NCBI RefSeq assembly: GCF_002377945.1
Contig: NZ_DFQV01000009.1
Coordinates: 103,096-167,095, forward strand
Source: Psychrobacter sp. UBA3480
GTDB taxonomy: Bacteria; Pseudomonadota; Gammaproteobacteria; Pseudomonadales; Moraxellaceae
DNA length: 64,000 bases
Direction: 5' to 3'
A program made the position numbers and the translations under genes. The notes below the pieces were generated by a model. It did no database searches. It was not told where the DNA came from and saw nothing but the letters and a program-made list of their open reading frames with translations. Position 1 is the stretch's first letter. The number at the start of each line of letters is the position of its first letter. Below, piece after piece: positions 45,452 through 55,692 of the stretch.

Positions 45452-45542
45452 CCCCTATTTGCAATTATTTTTGAATATTTTCGATATTAATTTTAAGTAA
45501 TTGATATTAATAATAATTTAATATCGTGTTTTATGCGTTTAT

Positions 45543-47324
45543 TTATTCTTTAGTGGGTACTCTTGGGGCAGAAATCTCCAACTGCTGCAATTTGCGTGTC
45601 AGAGTATTGCGTCCCCAGCCGAGTAAGCTTGCTGCTTCTATCTTTTTACCACCGCTATGATTGAGTGCTGCTGTCAATAAAACGCGCTCGAACTCAGGAG
45701 TTGCTGTTTGCAGAATATCAGTTTCGCCCGTGTTTAGCGACTGCTCAGCCCAATCAGCCAATGCTTGCTGCCAACTTTGGCTTTTAGGCAACTGGTTACT
45801 TCGATCATTTTGATGATTATTTAACGCACTGCCTTTTAGTACATCGCTGCTTTGTGCCAAATGCTCTTGAGCATCTTCCTTCAATGAGCCATGCTCTTCA
45901 TAAAGCACCGTATTAGGTGAGATGTTTTCAAGTAGCTCTGGTGGCAAGTCTGTCGCCATCACCGTATCACCAGTGGCCATCACCGTGAGCCACAAGCAGA
46001 CGTTTTCTAATTGACGCACATTACCGCGCCAGTCAAACGTCTGCATAATTTGCAATGCGGCAGGATGGAGATGCTTCGGGGTAGTACTCATTTGCTCTGC
46101 GGCAGACTGCATAAAGTAGAGGGCTAATGCAGGAATGTCTTCAGGACGTGTACGTAATGGTGGTAGGGGTAATCGAATGACATTGAGGCGATAAAATAAG
46201 TCTTCGCGGAATCGGCTTTGTTTTACCAGCTCTTCTAAGTTTTGGTGGGTGGCTGCGATGATACGCACGTCGACCTTGATTGGCTGCTGACCACCAACAC
46301 GATAAAACTCACCATTGGCCAGTACGCGTAACAGCCGTGTCTGAGTGCTAAAAGGCATGTCACCGATTTCATCTAAAAATAGAGTACCGCCATCTGCCTG
46401 CTCAAAACGGCCTTGACGCATCGTCGTTGCACCAGTGAACGCGCCTTTTTCGTGACCAAATAGCTCAGACTCGATCAAGTCATGTGGTATGGCTGCCATA
46501 TTAAGCGCAATAAATGGTTGCTGTTTACGCGGAGAGTGTTGGTGCAATGCACTGGCCACCAATTCTTTACCTGTTCCAGACTCACCAGTGATTAAGACGG
46601 AAATGGGAGATTGTGCCAGCCTGCCAATAGCACGAAACACCGTTTGCATGGCTGGAGACTGTCCAATGATGCCGCTAGGGTTCCCATTATCTTTGGTTAC
46701 GCCGGCACTTTTGTTCTTATTGTCTTTGGTTGTCTTACTAGAAGATGCGGCTTTAGGTTTTATCAGGTCTTCGGTAGACGTGTCAGACGTTGTATTGGTA
46801 TTGGGTTCATCAGAAAGGGAAACAGTCGTTGTTTCTAAATTGGGCTGATAATTGATGGCTTTATAAATCGTTGCAACTGCATCATCTAAGTCAAAAGGCT
46901 TGGGCAGGTATTCAAAAGCACCAGTCTGATAGCTATTGATAGCAGAGGTCAGGTCTGAATGTGCCGTCATAATTACGATTGGCATTTTGGGGAAATGCTG
47001 ATGGACCCAGTCGCTAAAAGACAATCCATCCATCATTGGCATACGAATATCGGTCAGTATGACGTCAGGTAATTGCTCAGCTGACTCTTGCTGTTTTAAC
47101 ACATCGTTAAGGCGAGTCCATGCTGCTTGTGCTTGAGTAAAACTGATAACGGTCAATCCAGCATCTTCAAACGTGTCGGCCAACACCATACGTAGGGCTG
47201 CATCGTCATCGATTAACCACAATGTTGCAGGGTGGTCGCTGGGTGCATTATTCACAGTTACTATTTGTGATTGTGGTGATTGATCATCGCTTTTAGGTTG
47301 GAGGTCGTCGCTATATTCAGTCAT
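45543..47324 (-). CDS. ntrC: Nitrogen regulation response regulator NtrC
   Basis: 593 residues: receiver domain with acidic pair D39/D40-D41 and phosphoacceptor D92 (TDIRMP), sigma-54 AAA+ domain with Walker A GESGTGKE (247-254), GAFTGA (294-299) that contacts sigma-54, GTLFLDEIGD, and a Fis-type helix-turn-helix at the end (AASLLGWGRNTLTRKL). It activates nitrogen-assimilation promoters. About 125 residues longer than E. coli NtrC, from a Ser/Thr/Lys-rich linker after the receiver (about 165-215) and another before the helix-turn-helix (about 480-535). ntrB lies about 90 bases upstream on the same strand. Confidence 0.95.
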   Translation of the reverse strand: MTEYSDDLQPKSDDQSPQSQIVTVNNAPSDHPATLWLIDDDAALRMVLADTFEDAGLTVISFTQAQAAWTRLNDVLKQQESAEQLPDVILTDIRMPMMDGLSFSDWVHQHFPKMPIVIMTAHSDLTSAINSYQTGAFEYLPKPFDLDDAVATIYKAINYQPNLETTTVSLSDEPNTNTTSDTSTEDLIKPKAASSSKTTKDNKNKSAGVTKDNGNPSGIIGQSPAMQTVFRAIGRLAQSPISVLITGESGTGKELVASALHQHSPRKQQPFIALNMAAIPHDLIESELFGHEKGAFTGATTMRQGRFEQADGGTLFLDEIGDMPFSTQTRLLRVLANGEFYRVGGQQPIKVDVRIIAATHQNLEELVKQSRFREDLFYRLNVIRLPLPPLRTRPEDIPALALYFMQSAAEQMSTTPKHLHPAALQIMQTFDWRGNVRQLENVCLWLTVMATGDTVMATDLPPELLENISPNTVLYEEHGSLKEDAQEHLAQSSDVLKGSALNNHQNDRSNQLPKSQSWQQALADWAEQSLNTGETDILQTATPEFERVLLTAALNHSGGKKIEAASLLGWGRNTLTRKLQQLEISAPRVPTKE

Positions 47325-47414
47325 GTATTGGGCCTAATCAGCAATTATTGATGGTAAGTTGGGGATTGGGAGTTGGCGTTATGAAACTTAGCAGCCTTTA
47401 ATTCATAATTTATT

Positions 47415-48779
47415 TTATGTCTCAGTGATGGGTTGAGTAAATGGTAGATATAGCGTAAATCGGGTTTGCTTATCTTCTTGCTCTTTTGTCGAGCTCACAT
47501 CAATCATACCATGATGATGACTGATAATATCTTGGACGATGGATAATCCAAGACCTGTACCGGCTGCACGGCTAGTGACCATTGGGAAAAATATCTGACC
47601 GATCAATGCTGGATCAATACCTGAGCCATTATCAGTAATAGTAATTTGCATCACTTGCTTGTGCTGCTGCCCGACGATCGTATGCTGAAAGGCAACCCGC
47701 GTTTGAATATGCAATGTCGGTTGATAATCAGAATTGCCCTCAGTTTGTATGGCAGATTGTGGTGATTCTTGAGACTCTGAGATTTTATTCTGTTGTAGCG
47801 TTTGTTCGAACTCAGTCATCGACTCACAAGCATTATTAATAAGGTTTAAAAACACTTGAATCAGCTGATCCTTATCTGCACACAACTCTGGCAATGATAA
47901 ATCATAATCACGCTGTAACACTACCTGTGGATACTGATTGGTCACTAAGGTTAAGACATGCTCTAAAGGCTCATGGATATTGAGCGTTTGCCAGTTTGGC
48001 AGTTGATTGGAACCCAGAAGCTGCCCAATAAGATGGGTTAACCGATCAGTCTCTGAAATAATAATGTCCGTATAGTTGCGCAGTTTTTGATTCATTTTTT
48101 GCAAATCATGCTGCGCGTCAATGTTAGTAGTTGTCAAAGCATTATCAACACTAGAGGTGCTAGTGGTAGATGCGTCGCTGAATTTAATAAACTGCCGTTG
48201 CAACAGTTGGGCTGCCCCGCGAATACCAGCAAGAGGGTTCTTTATTTCGTGTGCTACCGAGCGTAGCATATGACGGGCAACTGTGTATTGCTGCTGTTGA
48301 CGCTGCTCCTCAGAAATACGACTTTGCCGATCTTTACCCCACATCTCGATAATAAAATAAGGCTGCTGTTCATAGATGACTGGTGTGACGCTATAGTCGA
48401 CTGACAATGATAAATTACCGTTTAACGGTGTTTTTATGATGTGGTCATGATCGATAAAAGGCTGCTGATAGTTCTGCGCTTGCACAAAGCGCTCCGTCAA
48501 CGAATATGCTGGCTCGCTCGAAGCCTCGTTTTCATTTATATCACCACTATCATTATCGATAAATGCAGTATCTTTAGTCTTTAATTCATCAGGTGCGAGC
48601 AGTGTCAATATTGATTGATTGATTAGTCTGCCGCTACTAATGGCGAGTAGCTGCTCGGCTTGAGCATTCAACCGTGTGATTGATAGCTCATCGTTAACCC
48701 ATAAAATAGCGGTGAATAAATGCTGAGATATAAATGCGAGGTCAGGGGTTGTTTTGGCGGTTATAAAATCAGCGTTCAT
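47415..48779 (-). CDS. ntrB: Nitrogen regulation sensor kinase NtrB
   Basis: 454 residues, no membrane segment. PAS domain (about 12-150) with an acidic insert near 75-90, then HisKA with phosphoacceptor His177 (VAHEIKNPLAG) and HATPase with N box (NLINNACES), DNGSGID and GTGLGLSI. It controls NtrC phosphorylation in response to PII. Longer than E. coli NtrB (349), again from polar inserts (around 195-225 and 330-355). No glnA is next to it. It is divergent from rimO. Confidence 0.95.
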   Translation of the reverse strand: MNADFITAKTTPDLAFISQHLFTAILWVNDELSITRLNAQAEQLLAISSGRLINQSILTLLAPDELKTKDTAFIDNDSGDINENEASSEPAYSLTERFVQAQNYQQPFIDHDHIIKTPLNGNLSLSVDYSVTPVIYEQQPYFIIEMWGKDRQSRISEEQRQQQQYTVARHMLRSVAHEIKNPLAGIRGAAQLLQRQFIKFSDASTTSTSSVDNALTTTNIDAQHDLQKMNQKLRNYTDIIISETDRLTHLIGQLLGSNQLPNWQTLNIHEPLEHVLTLVTNQYPQVVLQRDYDLSLPELCADKDQLIQVFLNLINNACESMTEFEQTLQQNKISESQESPQSAIQTEGNSDYQPTLHIQTRVAFQHTIVGQQHKQVMQITITDNGSGIDPALIGQIFFPMVTSRAAGTGLGLSIVQDIISHHHGMIDVSSTKEQEDKQTRFTLYLPFTQPITET

Positions 48780-48914
48780 CAGTAGGGCCCAAAAAAGTCA
48801 GATGCTTGAGATAATATTTAACCACAAATCAAGACTATAGAGCGGCAAAACTGGTGATTTTTGCAAAAAAAACGTACAATGCGCTCAGCCAATTTATCTC
48901 TAGCAAGGTCAGCC

Positions 48915-50501
48915 ATGTCCAAAACTTCTACCGAGTCAGTGAATACGACAGCAACAGCTCCTCTATCTGCCGTAAAAGACACTGCCACTATCTTCAATCC
49001 TGCCGCGCCTACCATAGTACAAGCGCAGAGTCAGGCAGATGTCAGTCAAACAGATGCTAAACAACCTTACCATCATAAAGCCAATCACAATCAGAACCGT
49101 AGTGTAGCCCAAAGCAGTGATGTTACGACTGCCAATGCGACTGCTACGATGCCAGTTAGTGCGGCGCCAAAGATTGGTTTTGTGTCACTAGGTTGTCCAA
49201 AAGCATTGGTAGATAGTGAGCGTATTATCACTGAGCTAAGCCGTGACGGCTATCAAGTGGCCAGTGATTATGATGGTGCTGACTTGGTCGTGGTAAACAC
49301 TTGCGGCTTTATTGAGTCAGCGGTACAAGAGTCACTTGATGCGATCGGCGAGGCCATTAGCAAAAATGGTAAAGTGATTGTCACTGGCTGTCTGGGCAAA
49401 GAAGCGGACAAAATCCGTGAGATGCATCCGGCTGTACTAGCAGTGACGGGCGCGCATGCCTATGACGAAGTGATTACGGCAGTGGCGCAGCATGTGCCTA
49501 AGCCAAATCGCAGTCAGGACGCCAACTATGATCCAAAAATAGATTTGATTAATGAAGCGGGTATCAAACTGACCCCAAGCCATTATGCTTATCTAAAAAT
49601 ATCAGAAGGCTGTAATCACCGTTGTACGTTCTGCATTATTCCAAGCTTGCGCGGTGATTTGGTATCGCGCCCGATTGATAATGTGATGAACGAAGCACTG
49701 GCGCTCAAAAAAGCTGGCGTGAAAGAGTTACTTATCATCTCGCAAGATACCTCGGCATATGGCCTTGACCTAAAGTACAAGACCAGCTTTTGGAATGGCA
49801 TGCCGCTCAAGTCTAAGTTTTATGACTTATGCCAAGCATTGAACGATTTGGGCATTTGGGTACGCCTGCATTATGTCTATCCGTATCCACACGTAGACAA
49901 AGTCGTTGAGTTGATGGCTGAGAAGAAACTACTGCCTTATCTGGACATTCCGTTCCAGCATGCCAGCCATCGTATCCTAAAGGCGATGAAACGTCCTGCG
50001 CATAGCGAAAACACCTTGGCTCGTATCAAAGCGTGGCGTGATATCTGTCCTGATATCGTGATTCGTTCGACCTTTGTGGTTGGCTTCCCTGGCGAAACAG
50101 AAGAAGATTTTCAGTGCTTGCTTGACTGGTTAGTTGAAGCACGCCTCGATCGCGTGGGCGCATTTACTTATTCAGAAGTAGAAGGCGCAGTGGCCAATGA
50201 CTTGCCTGATCATGTGCCTGAAGACGTCAAGCAATCTCGCTATGAGCGTTTAATGGCGCTACAGCAAGATATTTCAGCGCAAAAGCTACAAGAAAAAGTC
50301 GGCAAGACTTTAACGGTATTGGTCGATGAAATTGATAGCGATGAAAATATTGCTATTTGCCGTAGCTATGCTGATGCACCTGAAATTGATGGTCATGTCT
50401 ATGTTGATGACATCAACGCTCAAGTCAAAGTAGGGCAGTTCTTAACCGTGACTATCGACGATGCTAGCGAATACGATCTATTCGCCAGTTATCAAGGCTA
50501 G
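48915..50501 (+). CDS. rimO: Ribosomal protein S12 methylthiotransferase RimO
   Basis: 528 residues from ATG 48915, which has AAGGT upstream; the frame is open from 48861. UPF0004 domain ([14 protein letters not shown]), radical-SAM cluster C233-x3-C237-x2-C240 (CNHRCTFC), and a TRAM domain at the end. It adds a methylthio group to Asp of S12. The N-terminal ~83 residues are low-complexity (Ala, Thr, Ser, Gln, Asn) and absent from E. coli RimO, whose cluster starts at Cys150. Confidence 0.96.
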   Translation: MSKTSTESVNTTATAPLSAVKDTATIFNPAAPTIVQAQSQADVSQTDAKQPYHHKANHNQNRSVAQSSDVTTANATATMPVSAAPKIGFVSLGCPKALVDSERIITELSRDGYQVASDYDGADLVVVNTCGFIESAVQESLDAIGEAISKNGKVIVTGCLGKEADKIREMHPAVLAVTGAHAYDEVITAVAQHVPKPNRSQDANYDPKIDLINEAGIKLTPSHYAYLKISEGCNHRCTFCIIPSLRGDLVSRPIDNVMNEALALKKAGVKELLIISQDTSAYGLDLKYKTSFWNGMPLKSKFYDLCQALNDLGIWVRLHYVYPYPHVDKVVELMAEKKLLPYLDIPFQHASHRILKAMKRPAHSENTLARIKAWRDICPDIVIRSTFVVGFPGETEEDFQCLLDWLVEARLDRVGAFTYSEVEGAVANDLPDHVPEDVKQSRYERLMALQQDISAQKLQEKVGKTLTVLVDEIDSDENIAICRSYADAPEIDGHVYVDDINAQVKVGQFLTVTIDDASEYDLFASYQG

Positions 50502-50525
50502 ATATCCAATAAGATATGCGAGTGA

Positions 50526-50551
50526 AAATTGCCCAATGGCGGGCAGTTTTT
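50526..50551 (+). terminator. Terminator after rimO
   Basis: AATTGCCC pairs with GGGCAGTT (one G-T) around AATGGC, followed by five T. Confidence 0.8.
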
Positions 50552-50673
50552 GCTACAATTAGCGCAATTTAGCCTTTTTAATACGCTTAGCTGTAAGTGT
50601 GGCGTTGTGGCCAAACTCGATTTGTATTTTACCGATAATTTTCTTTATAATTTCATGATAACAAGGTGACCTC

Positions 50674-51399
50674 ATGTCTGACAAAAACCCGCGTTACGCT
50701 CGTATCTTGCTAAAACTCTCCGGTGAAGCCTTAGCTGGTAGTAAAGACATGGGTATTGATACCGAAGTGCTTGATAAAATGAGCTTGTCTATCGCTCACT
50801 TGCGTGGACTTGGTGTCCAAGTTGGTATCGTGGTCGGTGGTGGTAACTTATATCGCGGTGCGCAATTACAAAAAGAAGGTCTGGTTGGCCGTGTTACTGG
50901 TGATCAGATGGGCATGCTAGCGACCGTTATGAACGGACTGGCGATGCGTGATGCGCTTGAGCGTCGCAACATAAAAACTCGCTTGATGTCTGCATTGCCA
51001 ATTGGTGAAGTCACCGAAAGCTATAGCAGTCGTAATGCCATTCGTTATCTTAAAAACGGTGAAGTTTGTATCTTTGTCGCAGGTACGGGCAACCCATTCT
51101 TTACCACTGACACCGCTGCATGTTTGCGCGGTATCGAAATCGAAGCTGGTTTGATTTTAAAAGCGACTAAGGTCGATGGCGTTTATGACAAAGACCCAAG
51201 TCTGCATGACGATGCAGTCAAATATGATGGTCTGACTTTTGATGAAGTACTAGAGCAAAAGCTAGGCGTCATGGATTTAACGGCTATCGCATTATGCCGT
51301 GAGCATAACGTACCGCTACAAGTGTTTGACATGACTAAGCCTAATGCATTGTTGAATGTCATTATGGGTGAAAATGAAGGTACACGAGTTTTTCATTAA
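50674..51399 (+). CDS. pyrH: UMP kinase
   Basis: 241 residues, identical in length to E. coli PyrH. Amino acid kinase fold: [55 protein letters not shown] and [12 protein letters not shown]. It phosphorylates UMP to UDP. AAGGTGA precedes the ATG. First gene of the pyrH-frr-uppS-cdsA-dxr-rseP-bamA line; rpsB and tsf, often upstream of pyrH, are replaced by rimO here. Confidence 0.98.
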   Translation: MSDKNPRYARILLKLSGEALAGSKDMGIDTEVLDKMSLSIAHLRGLGVQVGIVVGGGNLYRGAQLQKEGLVGRVTGDQMGMLATVMNGLAMRDALERRNIKTRLMSALPIGEVTESYSSRNAIRYLKNGEVCIFVAGTGNPFFTTDTAACLRGIEIEAGLILKATKVDGVYDKDPSLHDDAVKYDGLTFDEVLEQKLGVMDLTAIALCREHNVPLQVFDMTKPNALLNVIMGENEGTRVFH

Positions 51400-51511
51400 T
51401 TGATGCGATACTGGTAATTAACGTCAGTAAATAGCTAACGATTAGCAATAAATAATTAATATCCCAATAGCAAATAAAAAATTTGTCGGTAACGATAAAT
51501 AAGGATACACA

Positions 51512-52066
51512 ATGATTAAAGAGATTAAGCAAGACGGCGAAGCACGCATGCAAAAAACATTGGAAGCGCTTGAAAGTACTTTCAGTAAAGTTCGCACTGG
51601 ACGTGCACACCCAGGCATGTTGTCAGGCGTGATGGTCAGCTACTATGGTTCTGATACACCGCTAAACCAAGTAGCCAGCGTCAACGTTGAAGACTCACGT
51701 ACGTTATTGGTTCAACCGTTTGACCGTACGATGGTACAAGCAGTAGACAAAGCTATTCGCGAAGCAGATTTGGGCCTAAACCCGATGACGGCTGATGTGA
51801 TTCGTGTGCCAATGCCAGCGTTGACCGAAGACACCCGCCGCGATATGCAAAAACTTGCTCGCGGAGAAGCAGAGAGCAGCCGTGTGTCTATCCGTAATAT
51901 CCGCCGTGATATGATGAATGACATCAAAGAGTTAGCCAAAGAGAAAGAAATCTCAGAAGATGATGAGCGCCGTGCTAACGATGACATCCAAAAAATCACT
52001 GACAAGTATATCGAAACAATCGATGCTCGCTTAAGCAAAAAAGAAAGCGATTTGATGGAAGTTTAA
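51512..52066 (+). CDS. frr: Ribosome recycling factor
   Basis: 184 residues, the usual size. Starts [20 protein letters not shown], with the [12 protein letters not shown] and [16 protein letters not shown] blocks typical of RRF, whose two-domain tRNA-like shape splits post-termination ribosomes with EF-G. AAGGA precedes the ATG. It is followed by a hairpin terminator. Confidence 0.98.
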   Translation: MIKEIKQDGEARMQKTLEALESTFSKVRTGRAHPGMLSGVMVSYYGSDTPLNQVASVNVEDSRTLLVQPFDRTMVQAVDKAIREADLGLNPMTADVIRVPMPALTEDTRRDMQKLARGEAESSRVSIRNIRRDMMNDIKELAKEKEISEDDERRANDDIQKITDKYIETIDARLSKKESDLMEV

Positions 52067-52124
52067 GACTAATATACTTGTCATTTATAGCAAGAATCAG
52101 TTCGGTAGATTATCTGTAATTGAG

Positions 52125-52160
52125 CAGCCAATACTTTGTAGCTATTGGCTGTTTATTATT
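52125..52160 (+). terminator. Probable terminator after frr
   Basis: CAGCCAATA pairs perfectly with TATTGGCTG around a 9-base loop, followed by TTTATTATT. Confidence 0.75.
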
Positions 52161-52170
52161 GTGTAGACTG

Positions 52171-52279
52171 ATATAGTCAATCCTTTATAAAAGAGTGACA
52201 GCGTTAACCTCGCTTAAAGTATCACAGTTACATCTGCACTCGGTTGCCTTGTCTCTCTTTTAAACTGAATCAACTATAT
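52171..52279. mobile_element. MITE-like element with ~33-bp terminal inverted repeats
   Basis: The left end (from ATATAGTCAATCC at 52171) and the reverse complement of the right end (ATATAGTTGATTC, ending 52279) agree at 24 of 33 positions, including ATATAGT, AAAAGAG and GACA. The 109-bp unit has no coding frame. Termini begin with TATAGT flanked by TA-containing bases, which would fit a non-autonomous Tc/mariner- or IS630-type repeat. It fills the frr-uppS gap just after the frr terminator. Copy number in the genome was not tested. Confidence 0.55.
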
Positions 52280-52454
52280 GAAGCCATCTCAAGGCAAGCC
52301 AAAGATGTGATTGATTGAACTGGATTCATCGCATTCTGAGCACTGAAAACTAACGACGCAATTGTGATAAGTTAGTGAATTATATAAATGGCGCTTTTTA
52401 ATCGCTGTTGCACACTTTATTATTATTTTACCTCAACAATAAGCAAGTTCGCCT
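52280..52454. other. Spacer upstream of uppS
   Basis: About 175 bases between the repeat element and uppS; expected to hold the uppS promoter. Nothing definite recognised. Confidence 0.4.
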
Positions 52455-53213
52455 ATGTCCACTTCAGCCGTTTTGGCGCCCGCTATTCTTCCTCGTCATA
52501 TCGCCATCATTATGGATGGTAATAATCGCTATGGTAAGGCCAATGATTTGGGCCACGGTCAAGGGCATGTGGCTGGCAAAGACGCGCTCGATCCTATCGT
52601 TGAGTATTGTGTCAATACAGGCATTGAAGTGCTGACCGTATTTGCATTTTCTAGTGAAAATTGGCAGAGACCGCCTAGTGAAGTGGCACTGTTGATGCAG
52701 CTGCTCACATCGACGATTCATGAGCAAATGCCGCGTATGAATGAGTATCGTATTCGCTTGCGTTTCATCGGTGATCGCAGTCAACTTAGTGAGTCATTAC
52801 AAACGCTAATGGCTGATGCGGAAGAAAAGACGGCAGAGTTTGATGCGATGACGCTGGTAATTGCGATTAGCTACGGTGGGCAGTGGGATATCGCAAATGC
52901 AGCAAAACAGCTGGCTCAGCAAGTGCAAGCTGGCGAATTAAAAGCTGAAGATGTCAATGAAGAGCTGTTAGGTAACTACGTGCAATTAGCTGATACCCCG
53001 GCAGTAGATATGCTGGTACGTACGGGCGGCGAGTATCGTATTTCTAATTTCTTATTGTGGCAATCTGCTTATGCTGAGCTGTTTTTCACTCCCACATTAT
53101 GGCCAAATTTTACAGCAGAAGAGCTGGCTTTGATGATCGCAGAGTTTGCTAAACGCCAACGCCGTTTTGGCAAAACCAGCGAGCAGGTAGTGGTAGAGCA
53201 GCAAGGTCACTGA
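52455..53213 (+). CDS. uppS: Undecaprenyl diphosphate synthase (isoprenyl transferase)
   Basis: 252 residues, as in E. coli. Catalytic Asp21 (IIMDGNN), GHVAGKDAL, TVFAFSSENWQRP and the C-terminal LVRTGGEYRISNFLLWQ block that binds diphosphate. It makes the C55 carrier for peptidoglycan and LPS. Note the opening motif reads DGNNRYGK where DGNGRWAK is common. Start at 52455. Confidence 0.98.
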   Translation: MSTSAVLAPAILPRHIAIIMDGNNRYGKANDLGHGQGHVAGKDALDPIVEYCVNTGIEVLTVFAFSSENWQRPPSEVALLMQLLTSTIHEQMPRMNEYRIRLRFIGDRSQLSESLQTLMADAEEKTAEFDAMTLVIAISYGGQWDIANAAKQLAQQVQAGELKAEDVNEELLGNYVQLADTPAVDMLVRTGGEYRISNFLLWQSAYAELFFTPTLWPNFTAEELALMIAEFAKRQRRFGKTSEQVVVEQQGH

Positions 53214-53402
53214 GCAATGAGTTGATAGATAAGTTTAGTCGGTTCAGTTCAGTTAGTATTGTATAACTGGTCAATAGGGTTGGTTTATGCAATGATAAAC
53301 GGCTTGAATTAGTATTGAATGCTATCACTAGGCCATCGTTAGTTAGCTGCTATAATGCATTTTTTGACCATCTGTTCTTCATTATTATAAGGCTCGATAA
53401 GT

Positions 53403-54212
53403 ATGTGGCAACGAATTAAGACGGCAATTGTTCTCGTTATTATCGTTGGTATTGCAATGTTTGCGAGCCAAACGCCTATTTTATTTGCACCACTGTTGGC
53501 CATTGGGGTCATTATCGCCGCTCATGAGTGGGCTAAATTGATGCCTAAGTGGCGCCAGCCTGCGGTATTCGTTCTATTGATTTTAGCGCTTACTATACTC
53601 TCACTGATGTTCAAGGTAACTTGGTTGTTTTGGTGGGTGGCTTCGTTAGTAATATGGCTGATGGCGCTGTCTTGGGTTCGAGTTTTCCCGACACAAACGA
53701 GGTGGTACGGCAACCAGCTGGCAATGATGGGCGCGGTTATTTTGACGGCATCTATCACGGCGATGTTCTATCTCTGGCAACTGTCGGCATGGTGGCTGCT
53801 GTATGTGTTCTTATTAGTATGGTGTGCAGATAGTGGCGCATATTTCGTTGGACGCAAGCTTGGTCGCCGAAAAATGGCACCCAATGTTTCGCCCAATAAG
53901 AGCATGGAAGGGTTGGCTGGTGGCCTCGTCACAGGGCTGTTAGTTGTGATAGCTATCAGCGTCTTTAAATTACAGCTGACCGGTGTACCGTTAATCGCAT
54001 TTGTAGCGTTATCGGCCATCACTATTCTTGCCTCTGTACTTGGAGACTTGTTTGAGTCAATGCTCAAGCGCCGTGCTGATGTAAAAGATTCAGGCACTAT
54101 CTTGCCAGGTCATGGTGGTATCCTTGATCGTATCGATTCTCTGTTGTCTGCCACACCGATATTTGCCCTTGGTTTTTGGGCGATACAGCAGCTTGGTTTG
54201 ATAGTGGTATAA
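53403..54212 (+). CDS. cdsA: Phosphatidate cytidylyltransferase
   Basis: 269 residues with about eight membrane segments. CDS signature near the C-terminus: DLFESMLKRRADVKDSG then LPGHGGILDRIDSL, with NKSMEGLAGG before. It makes CDP-diacylglycerol from phosphatidate and CTP at the inner membrane, feeding the pathway that ends with the cardiolipin synthase at 21216. RBS purine-rich (AAGGCTCGATAAGT). Confidence 0.97.
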   Translation: MWQRIKTAIVLVIIVGIAMFASQTPILFAPLLAIGVIIAAHEWAKLMPKWRQPAVFVLLILALTILSLMFKVTWLFWWVASLVIWLMALSWVRVFPTQTRWYGNQLAMMGAVILTASITAMFYLWQLSAWWLLYVFLLVWCADSGAYFVGRKLGRRKMAPNVSPNKSMEGLAGGLVTGLLVVIAISVFKLQLTGVPLIAFVALSAITILASVLGDLFESMLKRRADVKDSGTILPGHGGILDRIDSLLSATPIFALGFWAIQQLGLIVV

Positions 54213-54387
54213 GGTTTATAGCAGCACTGTTCTATTTAAACCTGTTCTGTAGTCAGTCCACCATAATGTTGGTATAAGTCAGACAGCGAGCAATGCGTTG
54301 GTATGACAAGCGAAGTTATCAGAGCAGTGATTTTATAGTTAACAGACGATATTTTATTTTTATTATTTTTAAGTATCATGGGCATTG

Positions 54388-55596
54388 ATGGTTATGACGC
54401 AACGCATCGCCGTACTAGGCGCGACAGGCTCGATTGGCGATAGCACTTTAGCAATATTAGCGGCGCAACCGCACACTTATGAAGTCTATGCTTTGTCAGG
54501 CTATCATCGCTTAGATAAGCTATTTGCACTTTGTCAGCAGTTTTTGCCGAAACGCGTCAGTGTGCCGACGTCAGCCGTGGATGATTTTGCTAACAGGCTT
54601 AAAGCCGCAGGGATTGCTAGTGATGTCGTAGGAGGCGAGGCAGGATTGGTAGATATCGCTACTGACTCGCAGACTGATACGGTGGTAGCAGCGATTGTAG
54701 GGGCGGCAGGGTTGCCGTCTACATTGGCAGCAGCACGTGCAGGCAAACGTATCTTATTGGCCAACAAAGAAGCTTTAGTTATGGCAGGTAAGGTCATGAT
54801 CGATGCGGTCAAGACGCATAAAGCCACTTTGCTGCCGCTGGATTCTGAACACAATGCTATTTTTCAGTGCTTGCCACTTGCTATTCAGCAAGACAATACG
54901 CAAATCCATCAGTCAAATCATGGTGTCCGCAAACTGTGGTTAACAGCTTCTGGTGGGCCATTTTTGCAGCAGTCGTTTGAGCAGATGCAGCAGGCAAGCG
55001 TCGCAGAAGCGGTCAAACATCCGAATTGGTCAATGGGTCAAAAGATATCCGTCGATTCGGCGACGATGATGAACAAGGGGCTTGAGCTGATAGAAGCCTG
55101 TCACTTATTTGACTTGCCTGAAGATAAGATAAATGTGGTTATTCATCCACAAAGTATCATTCACTCAATGGTAGAATATAGCGATGGCAGCTTTTTGGCG
55201 CAGTTGGGTAGTCCAGACATGAAAACGCCCATTGCGCACGCGCTGAGTTACCCTGATCGGATTGATAGTGGCTCGCAGCCATTAGATTTATTCGCACTTA
55301 GTGGTTTAGAGTTTATTGAGCCAGATCTACAAAAATTTGCCTGCCTGCGTTTGGCTCGCCAAGCCATGCAAGCTGGAACACAAGCTACTATTGTGCTTAA
55401 TGCGGCAAATGAAATTGCAGTGGCGGCGTTCCTCGATGGGAAAATTCGTTTGACGGATATTGCTAATATTAACGAACAAGCCTTAAATGACATACAGCTG
55501 CCACCATTGAAAGAAACCGCTGACATAGAAGATATATTGGCAATCGATAAGATTGCACGCCACTTGACTGATAAGTTGGTAGCAAAGCTGACATAA
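54388..55596 (+). CDS. dxr: 1-deoxy-D-xylulose 5-phosphate reductoisomerase
   Basis: About 402 residues. NADPH-binding VLGATGSIGDST, ANKEALVMAG, LPLDSEHNAIFQC, the ASGGPF loop, and MNKGLELIEACHLF, all canonical for DXR. It forms MEP, the first committed step of the isoprenoid pathway that supplies UppS. Start is ambiguous: TTG 54385, ATG 54388 and ATG 54394 all open the frame; 54394 (MTQRIAVLG) fits the family best, but no ribosome site decides. Confidence 0.97.
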   Translation: MVMTQRIAVLGATGSIGDSTLAILAAQPHTYEVYALSGYHRLDKLFALCQQFLPKRVSVPTSAVDDFANRLKAAGIASDVVGGEAGLVDIATDSQTDTVVAAIVGAAGLPSTLAAARAGKRILLANKEALVMAGKVMIDAVKTHKATLLPLDSEHNAIFQCLPLAIQQDNTQIHQSNHGVRKLWLTASGGPFLQQSFEQMQQASVAEAVKHPNWSMGQKISVDSATMMNKGLELIEACHLFDLPEDKINVVIHPQSIIHSMVEYSDGSFLAQLGSPDMKTPIAHALSYPDRIDSGSQPLDLFALSGLEFIEPDLQKFACLRLARQAMQAGTQATIVLNAANEIAVAAFLDGKIRLTDIANINEQALNDIQLPPLKETADIEDILAIDKIARHLTDKLVAKLT

Positions 55597-55692
55597 TCAT
55601 AGCAAGCGTCTCTTAGCTGATACATGACATTGATAAACGATATTAGCGAAGATGTTAATAAAAATGCTGAGAGATAATAATGAGAAAAAATC

